Positions 47,738 to 61,503 of a stretch of DNA of 64,000 bases are shown here, in pieces. The notes under the pieces are model-generated. The model made no database searches. It saw only the letters and a list, made by a program, of their open reading frames with translations, and was not told the DNA's origin. Positions within the stretch are counted from its first letter, which is position 1; each line of letters starts with the position of its first letter. The stretch lies in assembly GCA_013423385.1 (NCBI GenBank), contig BLZA01000040.1, positions 558,001 through 622,000 of the forward strand, given 5' to 3'. A program made the position numbers and the translations under genes. The stretch comes from Naganishia liquefaciens (Eukaryota; Basidiomycota; Tremellomycetes; Filobasidiales; Filobasidiaceae).

Positions 47738-50700
47738 TCATTCCAAAGGAAACGTAAGGATTCCCTCTTCAAGTCGCTTGAGTTTACCGTCGAGAATAAC
47801 CCAGTTGAGACGTGACATTGTCACCATGTTTTTGTCAGTGTCTGAAATTCTCGTGTGTGCGATGCGGGCCTTGATCCTCTCGTACATTCGGCGACATTTG
47901 ACCTTTTCGTTATGGGCCACTGAAGCTCCTCTCCTTTCCAATTCGAGAGCCACATGGCCCGCTCGAATTGCCGCCAACATCCAGTTGATCTCAGTTCCGT
48001 AAAGAGCAACATTCTTCGCAAAGTCGGCGATGCTGCCCAGCATGATGTACATGTCCGCAACGCTAAGAATCTCGAGAACGCCGGGAACGTCTTCGACGAG
48101 GCTTGCAACGCCCAGGATACCTTTGGCCACCGCGTTCCGAGTGTCGTCGCGGCTAGTCAGCGTGGAAGGCAGAGGCTGCGCTGCGTCGAGAACGAATTCC
48201 ACATTGACCGTCGGGAGCCGGTGATAGCGAGCCTCGGTGTCTTGGAGGACGGCGATTGCCCTCATGCCCATTGCGGCCAATGTGGTGAGGCGCTTGTACA
48301 AATCGAACAGACTGTCGTGACTGAAATTGAGAGCGAGACGGTCGAGTTGGGCGGTAATCTTGGCTGTTTGATCCACCGTGTGTTGCTTTGTCAAGTCTAC
48401 AAGCTTTGAGGGGACTTAGCGCGTGAACGGTCGCCGCGACAGCAGACGCGCAATCTACCTTTTGAAGTCTGTTGTTTTCCAGCTCTTGCTTGGTAACGCG
48501 ATCCTCGAGTTGTTTGACCTGACCCAGGATCAGCCTTTCGGCAGACTCCACCGATGACAATGGCTCACTGTGGCATCCGACTCTACGGTCTCGCCGGTCG
48601 CGGCCTGTGAAAGGATCAGCGCCAGTGCGCTGTCGCCGACTCGCTCACTCACTTTTTGTCCTGACTGCAGTTGTCTCAGCGCCTGCTCGAGCCGAACATT
48701 TTCCTTCTCGAGAGCGAGCTTTTCCTCCTTGGCGGCGTTGACCTGCTCGGTATCAGTAGGGCCACCCTGTAAGAGGGCGAGAGACTGACCGCTTGCTCGG
48801 CTGTTGCCAGTGCCCGTACAAGCTGCGCTGTCTGCTCTTTAGGCTCCGATGGACTCTGCTTTAGCAATGCTGCAACAGCTTGTTTTTTGGCCTTCCATGC
48901 GAGCATTTGCTCGATACGTCAGCACAGAGGGCGTGAAGCAAACAAGAAAAACGCCTACCTTGCGCGCCTTGGCGAGTTTCTTTTCCAGCGCTTCGGTCTT
49001 GTCCTTGAATTCGGCACCCTCCTGTTTCAATGTCTTGATCTGCATTGTCTGTCAGTAGAGAAACTGTCGCAAATAGAGATACTGACCGACTGCTCCGCTT
49101 TGGCGAGTTGTCGACCGAGTCGTACGTTTCTGCTCTCGACATCTGCTTTTTCTCTCGCGGATGCATTGTACTAGATCGTGTATCAGTAAAACCGCGTGAG
49201 ACGACAAGGTACCTACCTTTTGCTCTGCCTCGACGACTTCTTTTGCAAGCTTTGCATTCTCTCTCTGGGTGGCGGCCCTTTCGTTTTTCAGCGAGTCGAT
49301 CTGCGTGATGCGTGAGCAATGGAAGCGAAGAAGACATGTACACCGACCATCTGCTCTGCCGTGGCATTCGTCTGCCGTAGGCGCGTGTTCTCGGTCTCGA
49401 CAACACCTTTGTCCTTTTCCGATTTCGTGATCTGCGGGGAGACGTCAGCTGAGCGAGCGCGAGGCGAGACGGTACTGACCCGCTGCTCTGCCTCGGCGAG
49501 TTTCTCGGCGAGCTCTACCTTTTCATCCTCAAACTTTGCTGTGTCCTTCTTCAAATCTTCGATCTGAGCTATGCGTGAGTATTGGAAGTTCGAAAGAGGG
49601 GAATACGGACCGTAGAATCCGCCGTGGCCAGTGCGCCGGCAAGCTGCGCGTTCTTGGCCTCGACAGTCTCCTTGTCTCTCTCGGATTCCTGGATCTGCCG
49701 GGTGGCGTCAGCTGAGCATGCACGGCACGAGACGGTACTGACTCTCTGCTCTGCCTCGGCGAGTTTCTCGGCGAGCTCTACCTTTTCCTTTTCAAACTTT
49801 GCCTTGTCTTTCTTCAAATCCTCGTTCTGCATCAAACGTGAGTACAAAAAAGTGCAAAAGATGGTGTTACCGACCGTGGAATCCGCCGCAGAGAGCGCGG
49901 CTGCAAGCTGCGCGTTCTCGGTCTGGATAGTCGCCTTGTCCCTCTTCGATTCCATGATCTGCCGGATAGCGTTGGCACACGGCGCCACGAGGTGAAAGGC
50001 TACTGACTATTTGCTTTGCCCTGACAATTTTCTTGGCGAGCTCTCCGTTTTCATGCTTCAACTCTGCATTGCCTTTCTTCAATTTCTCAATCTACGCCAT
50101 GTGTGAGTACTGGAATCGCAAAAGACAGGGGGTACTGACTGTCTGCTCTGCGGTGGCGAGCAGCTGCACAACGCGTGCGTTCTCGGTCTGGGCGGCTCCT
50201 CTGGCTCTTTCGGAATGCTTGATCTGATGGATGGAGTGAGCGCTGAGCGTGCGCAAGGCGACAGGCTACTGACTGTTTGCTCCGCTGCGGCGACTTTCTG
50301 CGCGAGCTCTCCATTCTTGCTCTCGGTGTTTGCTTTGATTCTCTTCAGCCCGACGATCTGCGCTATTTCTCAGCACTGTAGACACAGAACACAGCGATTC
50401 CTACCGTCGAGACTGCCGCGGCGAGCGAGCGCTCGAGGTGCGCGCTCTTGGCCTCGACGTCTTGTCTGTCTCTCTCCGACTCCTTGAGCTGCTGGATGGT
50501 GTTGGCACAGGGCGCAAGGAGACGAGGCGCTACTGACTGTTTGCTCTGCCTTGGCAAGCCCCTGGACGAGCTTTTCATTCTCGCCTTGAACGTCCGCCTT
50601 TTCCCTCTTCAATGAGCCGATCTGCGCCATGGATAAGCTCTGGAATCGCAAAAGACAGGAATACTGACCGCAGTATTTGCCGCGGCGAGCGCGCGCGTGA

Positions 50701-53700
50701 GGTTCGCGTTCTTGGCTTCGACGAACCACTTGTTTTTCTCCGCTTCCTTGATCTGGTATTCAAGTCAGAAAGGGTCGGGTGAAAATCAGGCGGTACTGAC
50801 CGTCTCTTTGGCGGCAGTGAGTGCCTCTACCAATTCCGCCATCCTGATCTCGTTACTTGCATTCTCCTCCGAGAGCGTTTCGACCTAATGCAATGCGTCA
50901 GTATGGAAGATGCAAGACGCGAGCTCACCGACCAATCGTTTCGCCTTTGCCTTGGCGGACTCTGTCGCTTCGACCTGGGCGTTCGTGAATGTGGCAAGCT
51001 TCAATGTCCCTCAGTGCCGCGCCGCAAACCTTCTCAAGGGTCCATACCATTCCGGTCAACTGTTCTTCCTCTGCCTCGAGCATCGCGACCTTTTGGGAGT
51101 CCATCAGGCGGTCACTGGCTGACAGAACGGTCTGGCCTACCTCGGACGTCAAGCGCTCCTTGATCGACTCGAGGCGCTGCACCTGCGCAGCTGAAACGAC
51201 CGCTTCATTTTCCAGACGGTCAATCTAGATGACGGTGAGCTGATGTGTTGTCATTGCGCATGGTTATGCCCACCTTTGCGTCCAATTTGGCAATTTCCAA
51301 CAGCAGTTCCGTTTCTCCTTGGTCAAAACTGTGCTCCAGCACGTTGATCTGTCCGGCGAGGTTTTCGCATCGTCAGTCGGTGGATCCATGTGACGACAGA
51401 GTTTCCGACTACTCACACGCTCAATAGCTCTTCGGGAGGATTCCTCGAGTTGCAACAACTAGACGAGCATTCAGTTTGGATTCAGGCAGGCACGTGTCAA
51501 TCTACTCGACCTACCTGATACCTCATATCGCGCCGAATCCCATCTTGCTCAATCTCGAGCGTCCGACAGAGCTCCAGATCGCCTTTGATCCTTTCCATCT
51601 CTCTCGCCAAATCGGCCGCCTGTTCTTGGCTGACGGCCAAGGCAGAGCTCGCCGCTTGTTTTTCCTTTTCGACCGTTTGCAGCTACCAGGGACCGTAAGC
51701 CGAGAGCTTTAAAGGGGCGCCTCTCTGAAGAAGAATACAGACCTGAATCGACAACCTTTGATTTTCCTGGGACGCTCTTGTCTCGTTTTCTTTCGCCCGA
51801 GCTTGATCCGCATTGCGGATTGTTTCGTATTCCACCCCTTGTTCCCGCAGCCGAGCTTTTAAAATGGCAACGTCATGCCGGGCGGCATCGTTGCGCTGCT
51901 GCAAGGAATCAATCTGCAGAACAGCGACGAGTCTGGGTAAATGGCCGACCCTGACTTTTCTGTCGGAACGCACACTTTGGCACCGTTTCATGTTCTCCTC
52001 TTTACAGCAATCCAACGCCCTGTCCAGTGTGTCGACCTCGGTGCGCATGTTGGCAGCCTAATGGAGAGAGTTACCACAGGCCAGCGAAACAGTGGCAACA
52101 GGGGGAGGCTCTATACCATTTGCTTCCAGCGCGCGACCTCGTCTGCCTGCTCGGCTTGCTGCTGGCGCATGCGAGTGATCTGAGTAGAGGCGAGGTCAGT
52201 CACACGGGGTAAAATCCCCCCTTTTCGCTCACCTCGGCGTCTGAAAGCTGCCTGACACTGTCCAGTTGGCGTTCCAGTTCGGCAGTGTTTTGCTGATTGG
52301 CCGTGAACATGTCGTCCATCTGTCGACAGGCTGTGATCAGCACTGGGAGAGGGATTCGCCCAAACAAAGATCGCTTTCCTTGTGTTGTAGACGGGCCACT
52401 TGGTCACATGCTTGTTGCTCGGCAACTTTTAGCTCGTTTATCTAGCCAATCCAGGTCAGTTGCTGTGAATTGGGAACACCGCAGAGGTCACCTACATGTT
52501 GCCTGAGCTTCACGACGAGAACTTCTCCTGCTTGCTTCTCCTTGAATCTTGTCAAAGCCTGAAGCGACAGAGTTGAGATTCTGGTATGCGCCCTGCAACA
52601 AGGGTCACCGCACCTTTTGTTTCCACACGGCGCCGTTGCTCTGTTCAAGATTCTTCTGCTCAACCAGGTCATCCATCTGTCCAATTCGAAGAGTCGTCAT
52701 CGCCACAGACCAGGGTCAAGTCGTGAAACGCTTACCTGTGCTCGGAGCTGGGCTTCGGTAGCCTCAGCGAGAGACGCCGCGTTGCGCAAAGCGGTGATCT
52801 GCAATTCAGCTTTTGAGCAGGGGAAATGGACGAGGGCCGCAACCAGAGGCTGACCTCGTCGTTTGCCTGTTTGAGCTCACGCGCGCGCTTCTGTGCCAAT
52901 GCAGCGGTTTCTTGTTGAAGCTCGTTTATCTGAACGGCGTCGGCCAACTTTCCCAAGACAGATCTGTTCTACATACCTGACGCGCCGACTCTGCTTGGTC
53001 CACTTGATGTTCCTCCTCGGCGGCTGCAGCATCAGAATTGATCCGCGTGATCTCGGCGTTCCGATTCTCGACCTGTAAGCTTTTCGTTAGGCAGGTCAAT
53101 TCAAGTTCTCGCGCCACGCGGTTGTACCATCTGCGTGAGGCTCGTGTGCTGCATCTGAAGATTTTTGATCCTTTCCGCGTCCTGGCCCTCACGCTGCGTT
53201 TCCGCGTGCCTCTATACATGCAAAGTCAGCTTTGAATCGAGCGGATCTCGCAGGAAGCTCGCCTGCTTGAGCATGTCGCTGGATGCCTTTTCCAAAAGCG
53301 CATCCTGTCACAGTGTCATTTCATGGCGATTCGGTCAGGAGATGCAGCAATTGCGCTCTGTGGACTCGCCTTTTGCAACACCTTGTCCTTCAACTGTTCC
53401 ACCTCGGTCGACAGGGCTTCTGCAAGACGACGGTTTGCTTCGGCCGCCTTGATCAAGAGTTAGCAGTGAAGCGGGCAATTGTTGGGCGGTACTTGCCGTA
53501 TCTGCTTTTTCGAGTGCAAGCCGGAGCTCCTTGACCTCGGCCTCAGATCGATCGAGAGCGTCCGTGCTTGCCCCAACCGCCGGATGGCGACTACCAGCGC
53601 GGCTTGGCCCCTGCACCTGAAGAGCATGGCTCAGTCCTACAGAGTGCAACAGCAATCGCGTTCTCACCGCGCGCTCGGCGGCGCATTCACCTCGTGGTCT

Positions 53701-54956
53701 CGCGCGTGCGAAGAATGCCCGATGTTTCCAATGGCCCATTCCATTGTTCCGCCTTGTGGCGCATTGTTCTCCTCTGCGTTTTGCATGTCGACATCTGGAG
53801 GCGGCGAGGGCGGATCCTCATTAATAGGTTCTTGATTCATCGCGTCAGACTCATGGGCCTAATGGGAAATGCTGAGTTGTCCACAGCGGAACAGTTGCCG
53901 CCACGCTCACCGTTGGCTCGATGACATCAATGTCCTGGTCCAAGGTGAGCAAAGAATGCCCGAGCTTAAGCGTACATACCATTGTTCCCTCCAACGGAGC
54001 GTCATTCGGTGCCAAGTCCTCTTGCACGTTTCGCATATCCTGATCACGTCGCGCATCCCCATTGATAGATTCTGGTCGAAACGCCGTCAGATGGGGATCC
54101 GAGGAACGGCAGCAGACTTACCGGCAAGGTCGTCGACTCCGTCTTCCACCTCTGCGACTTCTTCGTATACAACGTCGATCAGACTGTTGACGGCAAAACA
54201 GTATTGGCGATGGTATTGCTTCATTTCGTCGATTGTCAATCCGTCTAGAGAATCGGCGACAGCTCTGGGTGCAGGAAGAGGAGGAGGGGGTGCAAGTCGT
54301 CTTTTGTGACGGTTTTTCGAGGTGCCCATGTATCTTGGCGTCGGAAACGATCCTGTCGTCCGCTTGATAGTCTGAGCCCGATTGAACGCTGCTGCCCAGC
54401 CAGCCCTTTCCCTTTTCCCCAGCTGTATCGCTCTTCCTCCGAGCTTTTCCCAGCATCCTTGCCACAACCTCTGTGCAGCGGGAATAGAGTAAGGATTGCC
54501 GATGACTGCTGGTCGACAGAGGTACAATCCGTCTGATCCCAATATTCGCTGAATACAGTCGATGGAGATCTGAGTCGACTTGTGCCGCTGGCTCTCGTGG
54601 ACGTCCCACAACTCCGTTGTCATCGCATGTGCTTCGAGTCGCTCCATCACCGTCCTGTACACGTCTGGGTGACGGCGCACAAACTCGTGCTCAGACTCGT
54701 AGCCCTGATACAACCACAGCATGCGATTACACGCCCAGTCCCAGCCTTCCCATGCGAGCCGTGCCAACGCGATATTGCCGCCTTCTTGTTCGGCAGTGAT
54801 CGCCAGGATGTAGCGCAAGGCGAGATGAAAGACATTGTCGTGATCACCTTGATCAAGTTTCTGCTGCAAGAGATCTTGAACTGTTGGCCACGATGGTACT
54901 TCCGCGACGTTGTAGACAAATCGGGTGGCGACATTGAACGTCTTGGACGACGCCAT
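47738..54956 (-). CDS. Giant many-exon coiled-coil protein, family unknown
   Basis: A 7.2-kb gene with roughly 45 short exons, nearly all split in phase 0 by ~50-nt introns. Exon 1 (54122-54956) encodes a 278-residue globular N-terminus (MASSKTFNVATRFVYNVAEV...). A short acidic linker follows that carries a tandem duplication, then a very long coiled coil of Lys/Glu/Ala heptads whose central part is built of 28-residue exons (48960-50886). The C-terminal ~190 residues (ITAQLDRLALNFSHDSLFDL ... LNWVILDGKLKRLEEGILTF) form a separate globular-looking domain. I recognise neither end domain, so no function is given; coiled-coil proteins of this shape are often cytoskeletal, spindle-pole or tethering proteins, but that is analogy. 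Two or more upstream introns appear to use GC donors (ADT/GCAAGT near 53490, LQK/GCGAGT near 53370). Exon count and some upstream joins are approximate. Confidence 0.75.
48960..50886 (-). repeat. Array of 84-nt coiled-coil exons
   Basis: About 14 consecutive exons each encode exactly 28 residues, four heptads, and are separated by phase-0 introns of about 47-55 nt. Two types tend to alternate: IEDLKKDTAKFEDEKVELAE-like and IQESERDKETVEAKNAQLAG-like. One example is 49743-49826 (NEDLKKDKAKFEKEKVELAE and eight more residues). The exon edges fall at the same heptad register each time (…AEAEQR / I…), as expected from tandem duplication of an exon-plus-intron unit. Confidence 0.85.
53705..54075 (-). 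repeat. Tandem segmental duplication in the coiled-coil gene
   Basis: Two copies (about 53708-53870 and 53950-54075) share AAGAATGCCCGA, CCATTGTTCC and the coding pattern INxD...DMxN...E..AP...GTM. In the upstream copy part of the unit is intron; in the downstream copy the equivalent bases are read as exon. Confidence 0.65.
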
Positions 54957-55261
54957 GGTCGTGGACTGATAGCCACGATGGCAGAGGGGGGGGGGATCCT
55001 ACCACGAAACGAATTCAGTCCCATCAAAAGAGGGACGAGAAGTTTTGCCATCAAAAAAGGGGCGAGATGTTTGCCACGCGATCGAGCCTTATACCTCCTA
55101 TCGGGTTTCGGGGCAAAACGCGTTTCAACCCGCGGTGCTACTGTCAACGAGAACCTTTCGCTCACAGAGACTTGGGTATAGCCTGCAGGCCCGGGCGAAC
55201 GGCAAAGATGATCCTCGAGGGCATGTATTCCACATCACCGCGCATCTATAAGGCGCGGCTG
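54957..55261. other. Intergenic, 305 bp
   Basis: Spacer between two minus-strand genes: promoter of the coiled-coil gene and 3' end of the glutamyl-tRNA synthetase gene. A G9 run lies near 54987. Confidence 0.4.
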
Positions 55262-57530
<2,269 letters not shown>

Positions 57531-57964
57531 TGTGAGGGATCCGAGATGGGTTGAGCGTTGGGTTTGTCCCTTTTGGCATTCTCCTTTGGCCAGTCTACTT
57601 GGCTGCCCCTGTCTTAAACCGTGCACCGATCGCTGCACGTGATTTGATTCGTCACCCAAGTGATAGAGGGCGTCGAGGTCGAATGAGAGGTCCAATTCCC
57701 TCTCGATAGCTTTTGATTCAGAACGTAGCTGCTTCAAAGCCTCACCCTTCGCTGTGTGGGTGGGCGCTTGATCGTCTACTACTCGCTTGTGCCCGTCCCG
57801 TTAGGGGCTTCCCGAGGGCTGCAGATACGTGAGAAAAGCCTCCGGTCGTCTCCGTGATGAGAGAAAAGACAAACGTAGTCCATAGGAGCATCGTACAAGC
57901 GCATCTATAGATATACAACACACCAAACACCGCCAAACAAGCGAACAAGCGAACCACGGCACTG
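57531..57964. other. Intergenic, 434 bp
   Basis: Lies between two minus-strand genes; it should carry the synthetase promoter and the 3' end of the RING gene. Frames that extend through it upstream of the synthetase ATG have no support. Confidence 0.4.
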
Positions 57965-60337
57965 TCAGAACGGCCCGGGACCCATCTGCTCCGCCCTTTC
58001 TCGCCGCTGCCTTCTTCCGCTCCCGCCATCACCGCTGCTACTTCCAGCCGTTTCCCCGAACACCTCCTGCCCGTCCTGCCTGCGGCGCTCCCTGACGAAA
58101 GCAAGGTAGCGTCCAAACCGACTACGCTGCTGACGGCCCGTTGTTCCCATATTCGTCTGTTCTGCTGTCGATCCCGAAGCGGGTGCAACGTCGACGGGAG
58201 CGACAGAGACGTCTGAGCGGGAAGGGCCATGCCGTGAGGTCTCCGCGGCCTCCGCGGTATCTTCCTGTGCGGCAAAGTCTGTGGCGATGCACGTTAGCGT
58301 GAGGCGGGGAGCGAGCGAGTTGCCACGAACCTTTTCGACAGAGCGGACAGCTCGAAGACACGTTCAGCAGCCTAGGAAAGGGCCGAAAGATCAGCTCACC
58401 GATCGCAAGCCCCTCGCCGCCCCACGCACCATGGATCGATACACTCTTTATGGTACGAATGCGCCTGCTGACATGGCAACACTCGCACATCATCGCCCTG
58501 CTCAAACTCGAGCAGACAAATCGGACACACTTCCTCCTCATTCACTGGTTCGCCCGCTACTGCCGACTCCCTCGCGACACCGTGCGCTTCCATCTCCTCG
58601 GCGGTCCGGCTCGTTCGTTGATGAGCCGACGAAGCGAGCGTGCGCGCCGCCGCGGCAATCTCCGGACCATGGGGTGCTTGATGACTCGAGGAAGATCCCG
58701 CGATTGGCATTCCGGCGTACGAGGCACGCGAAGAGGTCACCATCTCGTGCGCGGAATGGAACGAATCGAGGTCCGACTCCATCGTGCCGACCGTCGAGTG
58801 ACGATTGTGCCGTGATGCTTCCGCTCCCGGTCGAACGCCTGGAACGTGAACGGCGTCCACCTTGTCGAGATCGACGTCTTCGAGTTCTTCCCCTGCAAGC
58901 ATTGGCCGTTGTGATCCGCTCCGAGCACGACCATATTCGAGCATATTGTACGCCGTCGCATCCTCATTCGGATCATCCACCGTCTTGTCCCATGTCGGAT
59001 ACGGCATTGGCGAACGACCGCCAAAGCCCGCGCGAGCGCCCGAGCCGCCGTTCTTGGTGAATTTGATGACGGGGAACGTGTCCAAAATCGCTTGTCCGAT
59101 ACCCTGGGCACGCGTCTGCGGGCCACCGCCTTGCGCTTGTTGCGCATTGACACCGTATCGCTCGGGATGACGCAGTGCACGAACGGCCTAGAATGAAAAT
59201 GAGCAGGCGATGGCAATGTATACAATTCGCACTCACCCCGATGAGGATCACCCCGAGAAACAGCGTCGCCACTATTCCCGTAATGCTATACAAGATGATC
59301 ATGGCCAGACTCTGACTCGTCGGCGTCTTTTTGCCCGTGCTCGTTGCGGTCGCCGTGGTCGACGGTGCAGGTTCCGCTTGGCCGGTCGAGTTTCTCGCCG
59401 TAAGCGTGGCGATGAGAAATGTCCGCGAGGGGACCTCTTCGCTGACGAGGGATTGATTGACGATGGTGGCGCTACCACGAGGAATGCTCAGTTGCAGAAT
59501 CTTGCGCGTGTTGCACAGACTTACGATGCGTTTAGCAGCGCCCCGTCATAATACCAGAATGTCTGATTCGTGTTGGGAAACTGGTCCTCGATCAGTCTGT
59601 CGCGGGGTCAACCACGGGAAGGTGTACCACCGGCCAAACTTACTGCGCGCGTCCCTTCGTGCTTGTTGCAAAGACATCCACGGGCTTTTCGAAATCGTTG
59701 ATGTATTCCGGGTTGAGAAGGCAGGATTCCGACGTCGTCGTGTAGAGGAGCTATTCAAGGATCAGCAGGCAGGTCTCACGGTTTCGTCTCGACTTGCCGC
59801 TGCTATGGCTCCGCGATCTCTCGCCAACGTGAAGATATCTAGAGGTTTCGAGAGATGGTGTCAGCAAGTCCTGTGCAATTCTAGGGAGAGAACGTACCCC
59901 AGTAATCACTAGCATTCGTCTCATTAAAGTCACAGCTGATGAATGCAATCCACGGCGTCGATGTCGTCTTGTTCTCTCCCGCAGACGATTCGTTGAAATG
60001 CACGAGCGCTCCCTGCCATCGGCGCTGATCAGCACCACAAGCAGACGGGTGCGAATCCAAGCGTACCTTGTCAACACCGCCCGTCGGGATATCCGCCGTC
60101 AGTTGGTACGAGCTGCAGGGAATCAACGCGTTGTCATCCGTTCACACCGGATGGGACCTACACAGGAGCTTGATACACGAATCGCGGATACCACTTCAGA
60201 CCGAGCGTGCTCGAATCGCTGAAATTCATCGCCGAGGTGTCGTTGACGGGCTGCGCGGGAATATACGCGGCCGCGCGAGAGACGAGCAGCGCGAGCGCCG
60301 CCGCTGCCTTGCCGAGTGATGGCCACTTCATGGTCAT
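57965..60337 (-). CDS. PA-TM-RING-type membrane E3 ubiquitin ligase
   Basis: Predicted endomembrane ubiquitin ligase with a luminal domain, one membrane pass and a cytosolic RING. The signal peptide is MTMKWPSLGKAAAALALLVS (start 60337). The luminal part (~300 residues over several exons, with N-glycosylation sites NDTS, NFSD, NETN) is of protease-associated length. The membrane segment is SLAMIILYSITGIVATLFLG, followed by RHPERYG and a cytosolic linker. The RING reads CPICLLEFEQGDDVRVLPC, QQAHSYHKECIDPW, then across an intron LLNVSSSCPLCRKDF. The third Cys and first His are separated by three residues rather than the usual one. A ~120-residue Arg/Gly/Glu-rich tail ends MGPGPF. The layout resembles RNF13-like proteins; the PA fold itself is inferred from position, not from clear motifs. 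Confidence 0.82.
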
Positions 60338-60742
60338 GTCGTCTCCCTCCGGGGTCGAGGTGTTGTGGATGGAAATGTAGTGCGATGAGGGACGGATTGT
60401 GTTTCGAGGTGCTTCTAGGTGAGACACAGCTAGCAGTCAGCTTGCCGCTCTTTCGCTTTGCTTCCGCAGACGTTCAGATCGCCGGCGATGGGCCAGAACG
60501 ACCGAGTTGTCCGAAGGCTCGTCCGGGAGTGTCAGGGGGGAAGACGTTCAGGGTCCCTGCGATAACACCTTACCTCGTCCGTCATGCTCTGGGGAAAGTC
60601 AGTATGCCCAAAGATCATTGCCTTGGCAAGTGCCCGCAAGGCGAAAATCAAATTCACTGCGAATCCGAGCTGGGGAGGACTGCCTCTGAAATGAGAATGT
60701 GATATAGACAGAGACGCCATCACCGTACATGCATTTATAGGA
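60338..60742. other. Intergenic, 405 bp
   Basis: Upstream of the RING gene's start codon; probable promoter and leader. No distinct element seen. Confidence 0.35.
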
Positions 60743-61503
60743 CTATCCCTGGCGCTCATCCTCTACTTGGTGGCTCAATGGACTGCAAGAATCTTCCCCT
60801 ACCTTTTCTCTCAAACCCCTCAGCCAAGCGCTTTCCCGCTGGATCTTTACCGGATCCTGCGCCGGGAGGCCGTGTTGGTCTTGTTGCACAGGACATGTCG
60901 ATAGCGGTTCAGGCGGAAGATGAGGATCAGGGTCGCCTCGATTTTCATTTGACAAGGCCGCGATCTCAAACGCTCGTAGGTATTGCGTCAGCGAAAAGGT
61001 TCCACCCGAAATGACCCTCTTATCAGACATTTCACTGTACTTTGCGTGGTGTTCCTGCTTTTCGAAAAGGATTGGGCAAAGATCTCGAGTCCTTGCGACT
61101 GCGGATGATCTCTCAGATTAACGTCCATGTAGAGCTTGCCCCGGGAGGCACCGTTCCTCTTTTGAGGATCGCTGACGGGAATAGAAACTGATAAACGTTT
61201 GGATTCCCCCATCACCCAAACATCCATGTTGATGTGATCGTTGGCATTCCCGGCAACTTTCAATACCGATAAACGAAATTTCACCTCAGACTTGGAAAGC
61301 CAGTCAAGCGCCTTGAAGGCTGGTCCCCAATAGCTAGCGACCAGATGAGGCAGAAAGGAATCGGAAAGAGCCTTGTGCACGGGCTTAAGACTACTCGGTA
61401 ATTGTCCACCTTGCTGCACGTAAAATGTCGTAATGATTGACAGGGTCTTGATGGCCTCATCAAGCGGAGCGTTTTCGTTTATCGCGAAATTTCGCAATGC
61501 CAT
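60743..61503 (-). CDS. Doubtful orphan gene in two overlapping frames
   Basis: A 171-codon frame (60988-61503) begins MALRNFAINENAPLDEAIKT and looks protein-like (IITTFYVQQGGQLPSSLKP, ASYWGPAFKALDWLSKSEVK, HINMDVWVMGESKRLSVSIP). It overlaps a second frame (60743-61030) that also looks protein-like (MSDKRVISGGTFSLTQYLRA, FEIAALSNENRGDPDPHLPP). Coding character seems to pass from one frame to the other near 61060, with no good splice pair between them. It may be a decayed gene, a sequencing error, or a gene with an intron I cannot see. Family unknown. A possible extra 5' exon (MDENEVASNIVSSLRRAPLT, near 61630) could not be joined in frame. Confidence 0.35.

Noticed and set aside
57531-57737. 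N-terminal extension of the glutamyl-tRNA synthetase upstream of 57530.
   Set aside because: The extension is acidic and lacks conservation, while the ATG at 57530 gives a basic leader directly before the catalytic core.
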